From the NCBI RefSeq assembly GCF_004135735.1, contig NZ_CP012670.1, positions 2,666,001 through 2,730,000 of the forward strand: a stretch of 64,000 bases of DNA, in the 5' to 3' direction. This document shows positions 19,476-28,104 of this stretch, one piece after another (the stretch's first letter is position 1; every line of letters starts with the position of its first letter). Below the pieces are notes generated by a model, which worked only from the letters and a program-made list of their open reading frames with translations, was not told the DNA's origin and did not search any database. Position numbers and translations under genes: made by a program. The stretch comes from Sorangium cellulosum. Lineage in GTDB: Bacteria > Myxococcota_A > Polyangia > Polyangiales > Polyangiaceae.

Positions 19476-20852
19476 ATGCGAAACGTCCTCCCTGTCAGCC
19501 TCGCGGCGCGCGCGGTGCCGCTCCTCCTCGTGTCGGTCCTCTCGGCGAGCTGCTCTCGCAACCCGCCGGAGCGTCCGGGGGGCGGCGGCGCCGGCGGGCA
19601 TCCGGCGACCGGCGGCGCCGGCGGGCATCCGGCGACCTCTGGCGCGACCCAGGGCAGCACGCACGGGTCCGGGACGGCAGGCGAGGCGGCGACCGACGCC
19701 GGCGTCCCGGTGGACGCCGGCCCGGACGTGGCTGCACCTCCCGGCGACAGCGCCTGGAAGGCGGCGGGCTGGCTCGATGGGTGCCAGGTCGACGTCGCCG
19801 ACGAGCCGAAGAAGGCGCTGCCCCCCTTGCGCTGGGAGCCGTGCCCGGGGGGCGCTCCGGGGTGCACGTCGCTCGCCGTCGACTGGGATCACGACAAGTA
19901 TCCGCGGACCGCTTCGCCGAGCGTGGTTCGCTGGGGCGACGGCTACCGCGTCGGGCTGGTCCTCCAGCGCCTCGGCGACCAGCGAGCGGGCGTCTACGAC
20001 GCCGACGGGACGCCGCTCGCCGCCTGGCGCAGCAAGGACTACTGCTTGCTGACCGTCCCCGAGGTCGGCCATGAACGGGTCTGGCTCGGCGCGCAAAGGG
20101 TGGGCGTCGACGCGATCGCCTCGGCCTACCTCGTCTCCGGCTACGACGAGCTCGCCTCCGCGAGCCAGCCCATTCCGGTCGACGTGTCGAACCGCGGTCT
20201 CACGGCGAGCGACGACACCCTCGTGCTGTCGGGCCCTGACGTCGGCGCGATCACCATCTACGACAGGATCAGCAACAAGGCCAGAGAGTTCGGCCCCCGG
20301 TCAGGCGACGGCGCGCCCTCGATCGATCGGATGCATCCGGTCGGCGACAGCGCGGTCGGCCTGGCGTTCTTCGAGGACAGGACCACGGAGGGGTGGATCT
20401 GGAACCGAAAGGCCCACTCCATCGAGCCGCTGCACCGGGCAGAGTCGCCCCGGATCCTCGTCGACTTCACGAGCGACGGGCAGACGCTCGTGTGGCTGGA
20501 GGCGAGCCCGGTCTCGGACGACGGGCTCCACGGGCCGTCCACCCTCTGGACCAGCCCGTTCGCGGCGGCGAAGGCGGACCTCGCGCCGACGCCGCGCCGA
20601 CCGGGGCCCGTCATCGGATACCCGATCTCGGCCGTCGGGGAAGGCTTCTATGCGGTCTATGCGATCGGCGAGAAGGCGATCCACGTCTACCGCCTGTCCG
20701 ACGCCCATCACTGGTCGTTCAAGACGCCGCCCGAGGTCTTCGACCTCCAGGACATCGCCCACGTGGACTCCCGCGAGGTCTGGGTCTGGGTGCGGGGCGG
20801 GATCGTGCGCCAGGCGATCTCGGAGCTCGGCGCCGGCGACCCCGCCCCGTGA
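19476..20852 (+). CDS. surface lipoprotein with Gly/Thr-rich linker and possible beta-propeller
   Basis: 458 residues. The signal peptide is VPLLLVSVLSASCSRN with lipobox Cys at about 27. The linker that follows contains a duplicated GGAGGHPAT motif, encoded by a 24-bp direct repeat. From residue about 95 on, repeating strands with Trp and Asp (for example VVRWGDGYRVGLVLQRLGD) suggest a beta-propeller, but no family is certain. The ATG lies three bases after the protease stop, so it is probably translated from the same message. It may be a partner or anchor for the protease; this is inference from the spacing. Confidence 0.8.
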   Translation: MRNVLPVSLAARAVPLLLVSVLSASCSRNPPERPGGGGAGGHPATGGAGGHPATSGATQGSTHGSGTAGEAATDAGVPVDAGPDVAAPPGDSAWKAAGWLDGCQVDVADEPKKALPPLRWEPCPGGAPGCTSLAVDWDHDKYPRTASPSVVRWGDGYRVGLVLQRLGDQRAGVYDADGTPLAAWRSKDYCLLTVPEVGHERVWLGAQRVGVDAIASAYLVSGYDELASASQPIPVDVSNRGLTASDDTLVLSGPDVGAITIYDRISNKAREFGPRSGDGAPSIDRMHPVGDSAVGLAFFEDRTTEGWIWNRKAHSIEPLHRAESPRILVDFTSDGQTLVWLEASPVSDDGLHGPSTLWTSPFAAAKADLAPTPRRPGPVIGYPISAVGEGFYAVYAIGEKAIHVYRLSDAHHWSFKTPPEVFDLQDIAHVDSREVWVWVRGGIVRQAISELGAGDPAP

Positions 20853-20901
20853 CGTCCGCGGGGCGCGCGGCGGCGTGAGGCGCGCGGCGAGGGACCGCCG
20901 C

Positions 20902-21543
20902 TCAGAGCGCCGCGTTCTCCGCGCCCGGCGTCGGCGCCGTCGCGGCGGGCTCGCCGGTCATGTCGGGCAGCCGGCCCCACGTCTGCCCCTCCGCCGCGGC
21001 CTCGATCGGGTACTCCAGCCGGGTGAGCACCTCGCCGTCCGGAGAGATGAGGTAGACGGTCTCGCCCCTGGTGGCGCTCACCTTCCACGTCGCATAGTAG
21101 CAGCGGCTCGGACCGCCCTCGGCCAGGCACGTGGTGTGAGGTCCCGGGCCGTCCTCGGCGGCCTGGTCGCCGAGGACGAGCAGGTACTCGCCCGCGGCGA
21201 GCTGCGTGCCCACGGGGAACCAGAGCGCGGCGCCCAGGTTGCACGCCCCGGTCGCCTCGTCGGAGTCGCAGAGGCCGAACCCCCCGAGGTCGGCCGAGCC
21301 CGGGCCCGGGTTGCCGAGCTCGATCCAGTCGCTGCCCTTGGCCGAGATCTCGTTCACCACGACGGTCGTCGTCTCGCCCCCGCCGGCCGCCGTCCCTCCC
21401 CCGCTGCCGGAGCCGCTCGATCCCTGGGACGCGGTGGTGGCGCCCGTGCCCGGCCCGCCGCCGTCCCCCGACTCGTCGCCCGAGCCGCACCCCCCGGCGC
21501 AGAGCAAAGCAGCACAGAAAACGGTGAACCGAAGATCTGTCAT
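20902..21543 (-). CDS. lamin-tail-domain (LTD) lipoprotein
   Basis: 213 residues from ATG 21543, which gives a lipoprotein signal (TVFCAALLCAGGC, Cys about 18). A Gly/Ser-rich linker leads to a domain starting VVVNEISAKGSDWIELGNPG, followed by LGGFGLCDSD and LAAGEYLLVLGD. This is the pattern of LTD domains, immunoglobulin-like folds found on secreted proteins. It is convergent with the preceding lipoprotein gene. A decayed second copy of the core of this domain occurs at 31026-31150. Confidence 0.85.
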   Translation of the reverse strand: MTDLRFTVFCAALLCAGGCGSGDESGDGGGPGTGATTASQGSSGSGSGGGTAAGGGETTTVVVNEISAKGSDWIELGNPGPGSADLGGFGLCDSDEATGACNLGAALWFPVGTQLAAGEYLLVLGDQAAEDGPGPHTTCLAEGGPSRCYYATWKVSATRGETVYLISPDGEVLTRLEYPIEAAAEGQTWGRLPDMTGEPAATAPTPGAENAAL

Positions 21544-21690
21544 CACGTTGTTCTCCTCCGCGCGCACGACACGACAGCCCCGGCGGCGTGTCAACCCGGC
21601 AGGCGCGGGCTCCTCCGCGGGGGGCTGGCCAGCTCACCCCGCGCGCCGGGGGCGCGTCGCCCTGGCGCTCCCTGGCGCGCGGCGAGCGCG

Positions 21691-22242
21691 TCACTCCACG
21701 GGATAACCGAGCTCGTCGCGGAGCTCCCTCCGGAGCTCGCCCAGGCGCTCCGGCTCGAGCGCCGCGCCCACGCGGATCACGCTCGTGGTCCCGACGCCCC
21801 GGACGCGCACGGCCGCGCGCGTGTACACCGCGCCGCCGAGCGTCAGCACGGCGGACAGGAGCAGCAGCACGCCGAACAGGAGGCCTGGAGGCGTCGGTGT
21901 GCCGACGAAGCAGAGCCCTGCGAGGAAGACCATCAGCCCCCCGCCGAGCGTGGCGCTCGGGTGCACGGCCTCCGAGCCGATCTCGATCTCCATCGAGGAG
22001 ATCGCGCTCCGCGGCGCCCACGAGACGACGCGTCCGCCGCACAGGACGACCATCCGCGCGCAGGTGAACTCGATGGGGCCGAGCTGGAGCACCTGCCTCG
22101 CGCAGCATTTCTTGCAGAACACCGCGTCGGCGTCATTGCGCGTGCCGCAGCGGGCGCACCCGGGCGCCGCCTCCGCCCCCGGCCCGCGGTACGGGCCCGA
22201 CGGGCCGCTCGATGGGTGGACGGGATGCGGCGAGCTGCTCAT
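21691..22242 (-). CDS. zinc-ribbon membrane protein, DUF6232-like
   Basis: 183 residues. An N-terminal Pro/Ser-rich tail is followed by a zinc ribbon (CARCGTRNDADAVFCKKC, two CxxC knuckles) at about 29-46. A small domain follows (ARMVVLCGGRVVSWAPRSAISSMEIE), then two membrane helices at about 105-145. The central part resembles the DUF6232 group of small membrane proteins, whose function is unknown. It lies between two exported-protein genes transcribed in the same direction, with gaps of 147 and 281 bp. Confidence 0.75.
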   Translation of the reverse strand: MSSSPHPVHPSSGPSGPYRGPGAEAAPGCARCGTRNDADAVFCKKCCARQVLQLGPIEFTCARMVVLCGGRVVSWAPRSAISSMEIEIGSEAVHPSATLGGGLMVFLAGLCFVGTPTPPGLLFGVLLLLSAVLTLGGAVYTRAAVRVRGVGTTSVIRVGAALEPERLGELRRELRDELGYPVE

Positions 22243-22523
22243 GATGGCCGAGCTCCTCGGGCATGCTTCGACCGCGGATCAACCCACCGGCGGGCGAACA
22301 GGGCACCGCGCTGTGCCACGGCAGGCGGTCCATACGACGTCGTGCAGACCACGGGCGCAGTGTAACGCGCCATGGGAAAGCCGGCGCGCCAAAGTGGGTT
22401 CCGTCCTCGCCGTAGTAGCTCGATTCCTGTCGCGTCCTGTCGCGCGATTCACTCCGGACTATGCGGATATGCAATGAAATGCAGGCCTCCGCGGCGCCGG
22501 CGTCGAGGTCGAGGCGCAGGATC

Positions 22524-24302
22524 TTACAGGCCGAACCAGGCGCCCTCCAACGACACGAATTGCTGTGCGGACGACCACGCGCCGTCGGTCTCCACGTTCA
22601 CGTCGCCGGACGGCGTGATGCGCAGCCGGCCCTTTTCGGAGTTGCCGAGGGTCACGGTGACGTAGACGTCCGTCGCCGGGCGCATGCTGGGGGGCAGGTA
22701 GAACGCGGTCGGGTGGGTGCCGCTGGTGTTTATCGCGCCCTGGAAGCGGATGATGCCGCCGAGGTTCGCCACCCTCGCGATACGGCTGCTCGGGCTGTGA
22801 GCGGTCCATCCGTTCTGAAGCGAGAGCGCCTCGAAGCCCGTGCTGTCCTTCGTGAAGGAAACACCTTCCAGCGACGTGAAGCACTGGGCGTCGGAGAACC
22901 CGCCGAAGGTCTGGATGAGCACCGCGCCCCCGCTCGTGATCATCAGCCGCCCCTTGGCGGCGCCGCACAGGTCGACGGGCACGAACACGGTAGCGTCCGG
23001 GCGGAGCTCCGGGTCGAGCGTGAACGGCTGCGCGACGCTGCCGTTGGCGATCGCGCCCTGGAGGCGAACGATGTTTCCGCTGAGCAGCGCCGCGGCGGGG
23101 CGCGTGCCGTACGGCGAGTTCGTCCAGCCGTTGATCAGCGAGAGGCTCTCTGTACCGAGAGCGTTTCTCGTGAACGACACGCCATCGAGCGACGTGAAGC
23201 ACTGCGCGGCGGACCAGCCGACGCCGGACCCCAGCGCGACCTGGACAGCGGCGATGGGGCTGTCGGGGATGACGTGCAGGCGGCCGTTGGCGCCGCCGCA
23301 GAGGTTGGTGGGGATGTACACCTCGGAGGGTGGCGCCTCGCTGCTGAACAACGAGAACAATGCCGTGTTGGTGCCCTCGGTCCGGAGGCCGCCCCGGAAG
23401 TGAATCGTGTTGTCGATCTTCGTGAACCAGGCGGCGTTGGTGGAGGGGAAGTGGACCCAGTCGACGCCCAGTAGCGGATACGTCCAGTTTGCGGTGCCCC
23501 CCGGGGGGCGCGCCTGGGCGTTGTCGATGTAGTTCTTGAATTCGACCACCGAGCGCCAGTGCGATTTGTGGATCTTGGTGATGGTCTCCTCGCAGAATTC
23601 TGGAATTTCGCAGTCCCACTCGGCCCAGGACGCCACGCCCACGACCTGGCCGTCGCGGAGACAGGGGCCGCCGGAGTCGCCGGGGGCGGCCGTCTCGTAG
23701 CCCGCGCTGGTCGAGTGGGTCACGAGCGAGTTGTCGCTGTAATCGAGCTCGGCGACGGTGCGGGTCAGCGTGCGCCAGATGTCGCTGCCCGTGAGACCGA
23801 ACGGGGAGTCGTATGCGGTGAAGCCCCGCCCGTAGCAGGTGATGGGCTGCCCGACCAGCGTGCTGATGGGCTCGGAGCTCATCGTCCGCGTGACGTTGGG
23901 CCACGCCGATCCCGGGGCCGGCGGCGCGAGCTGCATGATCGCCAGATCGGAGGTGCCGACCTGCTCGACGGCGATGGCCATCCGCTGCTCTGGCGTGCCG
24001 TCGGGGCGGGGAGCGGTGGCCCAGTTCTGGGAGAGATCATAGAAGGCGAGGCAGTGGGCCGCGGTGAGCACCCAGTCGGGGTGAATCAGAGATCCGGAGC
24101 AATCACCGCGCACCTCGACCAGGCCGAGCGAACGGCGGGTCGCGATCGACACCGAGCTGCCGCCGATGATCTCGGACTCGGCGGACGCCAGGTCGGACTC
24201 CAGGTCCTGGTCCTCCGTGCCGCAACCGGCGGCGGAGGCCGCCAACATGGCCGAGAGCAGCCAGCTCGATGAACCACGAAACGATGACGCTCGGATCTTC
24301 AT
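22524..24302 (-). CDS. trypsin-like serine protease lipoprotein with three C-terminal repeats
   Basis: 592 residues from ATG 24302, preceding a lipoprotein signal (WLLSAMLAASAAGC, Cys27). A propeptide ends at IIGG (45-48), the classical activation site of trypsin zymogens. Triad residues are His83 (LTAAHC), Asp119 (TSDLAIMQL) and Ser210 (APGDSGGPCL). After residue about 265 come three repeats of about 100 residues, each with a GRL...I core and W(S)AAQCFTSLDGVSF / DAQCFTSLEGVSF / SAQQFVSLEGAWF; they look like beta-rich adhesion or substrate-binding units. A near-perfect sigma-54 promoter lies about 440 bp upstream. Confidence 0.93.
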   Translation of the reverse strand: MKIRASSFRGSSSWLLSAMLAASAAGCGTEDQDLESDLASAESEIIGGSSVSIATRRSLGLVEVRGDCSGSLIHPDWVLTAAHCLAFYDLSQNWATAPRPDGTPEQRMAIAVEQVGTSDLAIMQLAPPAPGSAWPNVTRTMSSEPISTLVGQPITCYGRGFTAYDSPFGLTGSDIWRTLTRTVAELDYSDNSLVTHSTSAGYETAAPGDSGGPCLRDGQVVGVASWAEWDCEIPEFCEETITKIHKSHWRSVVEFKNYIDNAQARPPGGTANWTYPLLGVDWVHFPSTNAAWFTKIDNTIHFRGGLRTEGTNTALFSLFSSEAPPSEVYIPTNLCGGANGRLHVIPDSPIAAVQVALGSGVGWSAAQCFTSLDGVSFTRNALGTESLSLINGWTNSPYGTRPAAALLSGNIVRLQGAIANGSVAQPFTLDPELRPDATVFVPVDLCGAAKGRLMITSGGAVLIQTFGGFSDAQCFTSLEGVSFTKDSTGFEALSLQNGWTAHSPSSRIARVANLGGIIRFQGAINTSGTHPTAFYLPPSMRPATDVYVTVTLGNSEKGRLRITPSGDVNVETDGAWSSAQQFVSLEGAWFGL

Positions 24303-24738
24303 GCCCAATCTCCCAGGTGAGTGTCGGCTCGTGCGGTCGAGGAACGGGCCAGGCGCACGAGCGGGTGTAAGGAACTCTGGACGCTTCGGAGACACCAAAA
24401 CCTTGTCCGCGGGGGGAGGGGGAGGGGATCCAAACGCCTCGGAGACGTCACCCCCAAGCGCGGGACCTGCCGCCCCCCGGGTCGACAGAACATTCCTCTG
24501 TGCGATCCGACACTCCCAGAAAGAGCGATGCTATATCAACAACTCAGCCATGCATCGAAGGGCCGCCTTCACTCCACGGCCAGCAAGGCTGCGCAAGCGC
24601 GCGCGTCGGCCACACTCCCGCAGGAGCGGTCGAGTGGACAGCCGTCGACATGGCGGCGGCGCTCTCCGGCCCTGATGTCGATGCGCCCGGGACGCGGTCG
24701 CGACCGGGCAGCGGATCGTCCAGGAACGCGCCGGATGC

Positions 24739-24754
24739 TGCAACGAAGGTGCCA
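24739..24754 (-). promoter_or_regulatory. strong sigma-54 (-24/-12) promoter match
   Basis: On the minus strand TGGCACC, TTCG, TTGCA matches the consensus TGGCACG-N4-TTGCW with one mismatch, and the GG-GC spacing is exact. Transcription would begin near 24727 toward the protease at 24302. The palindrome array lies about 170-240 bp upstream of that start. Confidence 0.7.
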
Positions 24755-24896
24755 TGTCGCGGTGTCCCTGACCCACCGCCTGTGCTGCCGCGCTGATCTG
24801 GCGCCTCCGCGGCGCTTCAGGGCCGTGATCGCAGCGAGGAGCGCTCGCTCATCGCCAGCCCTGGAATCCTGGCTCCGCCGTGGGGGGTGGTGAGGT

Positions 24897-24978
24897 TGCA
24901 GAATGTCATGGATCGACCGTGACATGTCATGATCGATCCGTGACATGTCTCGTGACACGTCACGGATCGATCATGACA
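24897..24978. promoter_or_regulatory. second CGTGACATGTCACG array with long hairpin
   Basis: Sites start at 24918 (CGTGACATGTCATG), 24939 (CGTGACATGTC) and 24951 (CGTGACACGTCACG), with a right half-site in register at 24897; spacings are 21, 21 and 12 bp as in the array at 16131. In addition, 24925-24948 and 24955-24978 are inverted copies (24 bp, one mismatch) around a 6-base loop, so the DNA or RNA could form a long hairpin. Confidence 0.65.
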
Positions 24979-25122
24979 CGCCTGTCTACCGAGCAGGCGG
25001 CTTGGCGGTTCGCGTCCCGGCTCGCCTTCCCGCAGTCGTGCCGGATCACCCCGGGCCGGGGGGCCGAGCTCGCTGCAGCTCGTCGGACGCGGGGCAGGGG
25101 AACGCGGCTTGGTGTGAGCCTC

Positions 25123-25261
25123 AGGCTGTCGAGAGCCGGCGGGGAGAATTGAAGCTCAGACCGGAGGCTGTCGAGAGCCGCCGGGGAGAGTTGAAATTCA
25201 GACCGGAGGCTGTCGAGAGCCGCCGGGGAGAATTGAAATTCAGACCGGAGGCTGTCGAGAG
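25123..25261. repeat. 42-bp direct tandem repeat, interrupted by a transposon
   Basis: Three full units start at 25123, 25165 and 25207, and a fourth begins at 25249. Each starts AGGCTGTCGAGAGCC, then CGGGGAGAATTGAA, and ends CAGACCGG. Units differ by one to three bases. The fourth is split at 25261 by the transposon and resumes at 29400, running to about 29440. Because 42 is a multiple of three, every frame gives a 14-residue repeat, but no gene context supports translation. There are no unique spacers. Confidence 0.9.
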
Positions 25262-25336
25262 GTGGTGCTGCACTTTGCCCCGAAGTGCAGCACCCGCGCT
25301 CAAAGTGCAGCACTCTTCGGAAGCAAAGTGCAGCAC

Positions 25337-26437
25337 TCACGACCCCTCCGGTGGATCGAACAGGTCGAGCTGGACCGGAGCGGGCGGCGGCGCAGCCTGG
25401 ACCGGAGGGGACGCCGGAGGCGGCGGCTCGCTCCGCCGGCGGGCCTTCAGCGCGGGCGTCGGCTCGGTCACGAGCCGGAGGAACCCGCGACCGTTCGGAA
25501 GCGCCCGCGATGGCGCGGAGGGCTCGCGATGAGTGAGCGGCTGTGCCTCGGGGGCGGGGCCCTCCGCCTCGGTCAAGAGCGTCTCCAGGAGCTCGTCCAG
25601 GGTCCACACGTGGTCGGTGATGCCGGCCTGCATCGCGGGCGTGACGCGCAGCGTGCGCACGACGCGGCACAGGTTGTAGGCCACGTAGTTCAACGCCACG
25701 GCGGCGGCGTGATGGTCGGCCTTCTTCGAGAAGGCGTAGCAGAGCCGGCGCATGCGGCCGTTGCTGTGGCGCGTGGAGCCGTTCAGGCGCTCCACGTAGG
25801 CCGTCGAAGCCTTCTTCGGGTCGGGCGCGCCGTAGACGACCGTCTTCGTGATGAACGGGTCACGGGGCGGCTCGTACCTGTGGTCGTCGTCCCGGCGTCC
25901 GCGGCTGCCGGAGCGGTAGTTCTTCACGGTCTGCATGTAGTCGATGGTCTTACCGAAGGACTCGCCGACCGCGCTGATGTACGGCGCGAATCCGTCCGAG
26001 GTAAGCTGCGGCATCACCAGCACGCGGGCGCGCAGGTCGGCGACGAAGGCGTCGGTCGTCGCCTGGTCGCGCTTGCCGACACGCCAGGAGATGACCATGC
26101 GGCTCGTCGCGTCGATGGCGACGAACGTGTACGCCTCCCCCACGTCGGGCGGGTCGGCCTCGGTCACCCGAGCCTGCTTCTTCTGCACGAAGGACCAGAT
26201 CTCGTCGACCTGGACCAGGCTGCACTGCACGTCTCGCACGAGGCGGTCATGCAGCCGCACCGCGCCGGCACCGAGCGCAAGCAGGAGGCGCGTGATGGTG
26301 CGGTGGTTGACGTCGACCATGCGCTCGACCGCCCGGATGCTGTTGCCGTCCATGAGAGCCGCGAGCACACGCAGGCGCTTCTCCGCCGGGAGCACGTTCG
26401 CCACGGGACCCTTGCCTTTCCCCCGGCGTCGGCCCAT
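25337..26437 (-). CDS. IS1-family-like DDE transposase
   Basis: 366 residues. The N-terminal HTH (VANVLPAEKRLRVLAALMDGNSIRAVERMV) precedes an RNase H-fold core with Asp78 in VDEIWSF, Asp148 in SDGFAPY and Glu216 in YVERLNGSTRH. The tail has LCYAFSKKADHHAAAVALNYVAYN and RTLRVTPAMQAGI. These are features of the IS1 family branch with an uninterrupted transposase frame, in contrast to classical IS1, which needs a frameshift. The last 85 residues are Pro-rich and unusual. It reads toward the left end of the element, ending 75 bp from it. All catalytic residues and the full frame are intact, so it may be active. Confidence 0.9.
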   Translation of the reverse strand: MGRRRGKGKGPVANVLPAEKRLRVLAALMDGNSIRAVERMVDVNHRTITRLLLALGAGAVRLHDRLVRDVQCSLVQVDEIWSFVQKKQARVTEADPPDVGEAYTFVAIDATSRMVISWRVGKRDQATTDAFVADLRARVLVMPQLTSDGFAPYISAVGESFGKTIDYMQTVKNYRSGSRGRRDDDHRYEPPRDPFITKTVVYGAPDPKKASTAYVERLNGSTRHSNGRMRRLCYAFSKKADHHAAAVALNYVAYNLCRVVRTLRVTPAMQAGITDHVWTLDELLETLLTEAEGPAPEAQPLTHREPSAPSRALPNGRGFLRLVTEPTPALKARRRSEPPPPASPPVQAAPPPAPVQLDLFDPPEGS

Positions 26438-26486
26438 GCTCGCGGTGCGAAGCGCGTTCGGCGGGCCACCGCCGGATGTTCCGCAG

Positions 26487-26515
26487 CCCCGCCTCGGGTT
26501 CCAGCCGAGGCGGGG
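26487..26515. terminator. strong hairpin upstream of the transposase gene
   Basis: A perfect 11-bp stem (CCCCGCCTCGG / CCGAGGCGGGG) with a 7-base loop, followed on the plus strand by a short T-rich stretch (CGCTTTCGTC). It lies 50 bp upstream of the transposase start. It could stop transcription entering from either side and so limit transposase expression. Confidence 0.6.
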
Positions 26516-26694
26516 CGCTTTCGTCTAAGGTCCTCTGATTATAGCGATTTTCCCGAGGAAAGCCGCTCGGAAGCGTGCGGGAGAGATGCCGGCAGGACGG
26601 GGTATGTCATAGCACGGCTGGTTCGTGCCCCTCCGATGGCGCCACAGCGCCGTGGTGGCCGCCGTCGCAGCAGCGAACACAGAGGAGCCAGTGC

Positions 26695-27015
26695 ATGAGC
26701 GTTACAGAATTGGCGCACAACGCGATACTCGATGCCTCGTGCAAGTTCGCCGAGGCCGCAGGGCGCTGCCTGGAAGGCGGGGCGCATGCGGATACCGACA
26801 AGGCCATCAGGCTACTGGAAGTGAGCGTTATGGCGTTTATGGTGTGCGGGCGACTCGTAGCTTGCGCCGCTAGCCACGCACGCGCGCAGCGATCGGAGGC
26901 ACCAGTGATGTCAACAGAGGAAGGCGGGGCCAACACGAGTTCGTCAAGTCGACGGCCAGTGCCAGACCTGGGCACTGACGAAGGATGGGCATACGCTGCC
27001 AACAGCCCTCCCTAG
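26695..27015 (+). CDS. small hypothetical protein (transposon cargo)
   Basis: 106 residues from ATG 26695, which is preceded by GAGGAG at a suitable distance. The sequence starts with a helical part (TELAHNAILDASCKFAEAAGRC) and ends Ser-rich and acidic. No family is recognised. Its composition is less GC-rich than the host genes. It converges on the AlbA_2 gene, the two overlapping by 4 bp at their stops. It is the only cargo gene on the plus strand, and the reverse frame over the same DNA is a less natural protein. Confidence 0.5.
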   Translation: MSVTELAHNAILDASCKFAEAAGRCLEGGAHADTDKAIRLLEVSVMAFMVCGRLVACAASHARAQRSEAPVMSTEEGGANTSSSSRRPVPDLGTDEGWAYAANSPP

Positions 27016-27986
27016 ACAAGTCGCTGCGGTCCGCTCTGTTTGATCACCCATCTAGGTTGGCCCGTATGGACCTCTGGCTCCGCAGGACTGAGTTCAACGC
27101 GCAGCACAATTGGAGAATCAACGTCGAGGGCGTGAAGCGTAGTTGTTATGTGGAGATCAGACTTGACCAGTTTGCCAAGAGCAGACGCACGGACGCCGTG
27201 CGCTAGCATCAGCCCAGCTCCACTCACGATGGTTTCCGTTGCGCTTTCAACTACCGTCACAGACGCCTTCCTTGTCTCGGCGTGCATGGTCGGAAGCAGT
27301 CGATCGACCTTGAAGTCGACCGTATCTGTGCGCCCAGGGACACCAAGCGTCATGGAGCACATGTGCAAGGGAAAGATCGCTTGTCCACCGCCTGGGACGC
27401 TTACGTATACATGCACCATGCACGATATGAATTTATCTCCATGTGCTGAGCCCTCGCCGATGGTCACGTTGATTATGTTACACCGAGGTCTCACGCTCAT
27501 CGGGGCGAGCAGCCTTACGAGGTGCTCTCGAGTTGCGGTTCTTGCTGAGGTGCCTTCGCGCCATGGCACCTCTTTGTCTGGCCGGCGTATGTCTGTTCCT
27601 GTCAAGACGTACGGCGCCCTGGATGTATCGAAAAGCAGCGCTACTACTGGCGCGTCAACCGTAGGAACAACGATGGACTCAAGCAGGCTCGGTGCCAGTC
27701 CGTCAAAGTGCGACTTGAATATGTCGAGGAATACCGCGAGCTCTTCGAGTCCGGCGCCAGGGATCGTAGGAGTCCTTTCGTGGACGCCTATTATCCACAG
27801 TATGGGGGCGCCGCGCGCCGCGTTCGCGTGTGCCGCAATCTGGCGCGTGAACTCGTACCGTTTCTCCTTTGTGGCTTCGGGCCACTGGCGCTTCAGCTCC
27901 ACATATGAGTCCTCCACCGGTTCGCCGCGCTTTACGCGGTCGATGATGCCGAGAACCCTGACCTCCAGCTGCGAGTGGACTGGCAT
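27012..27986 (-). CDS. Schlafen AlbA_2-domain protein (transposon cargo)
   Basis: About 324 residues from ATG 27986; a GTG two codons upstream is an alternative. The N-terminal 150 residues show the AlbA_2 pattern: GEPVEDSYVELKRQWPE, then FTRQIAAHANAARGAPILWIIGV with the conserved Glu and Lys of the ExLK motif. AlbA_2 domains bind nucleic acid or nucleotides and occur in transcription regulators and anti-phage proteins. The C-terminal half is beta-rich and unrecognised. The gene has markedly lower GC content than its surroundings, with codons rare elsewhere in the window, which suggests recent transfer. It may be a defence or regulatory cargo gene; the role is inference. Confidence 0.75.
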   Translation of the reverse strand: MPVHSQLEVRVLGIIDRVKRGEPVEDSYVELKRQWPEATKEKRYEFTRQIAAHANAARGAPILWIIGVHERTPTIPGAGLEELAVFLDIFKSHFDGLAPSLLESIVVPTVDAPVVALLFDTSRAPYVLTGTDIRRPDKEVPWREGTSARTATREHLVRLLAPMSVRPRCNIINVTIGEGSAHGDKFISCMVHVYVSVPGGGQAIFPLHMCSMTLGVPGRTDTVDFKVDRLLPTMHAETRKASVTVVESATETIVSGAGLMLAHGVRASALGKLVKSDLHITTTLHALDVDSPIVLRVELSPAEPEVHTGQPRWVIKQSGPQRLV

Positions 27987-28104
27987 GCCCACGTTGGTAG
28001 CGGAAGTGGAGATGCCTTGTAACTCGCCGCACGTCCAGCGGCAGGCGTTCAGGAGGCGTTGGGGTGAGGGAGAAGAGGGCGAGAGCAGGGCGGGGAGAGG
28101 CGGG

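Larger units (their letters stand above)
24303..25122. other. regulatory intergenic region upstream of the second protease
   Basis: About 820 bp without a credible gene. It holds the sigma-54 promoter at 24739-24754 and the palindrome array and hairpin at 24897-24978. The predicted leader before the protease ATG is about 425 bases, unusually long. Frames within it have no domain-like sequence. Confidence 0.6.

Noticed and set aside
25123..25261. CRISPR array
   Set aside because: The 42-bp units are directly adjacent with no unique spacers, and no cas gene is in the window.
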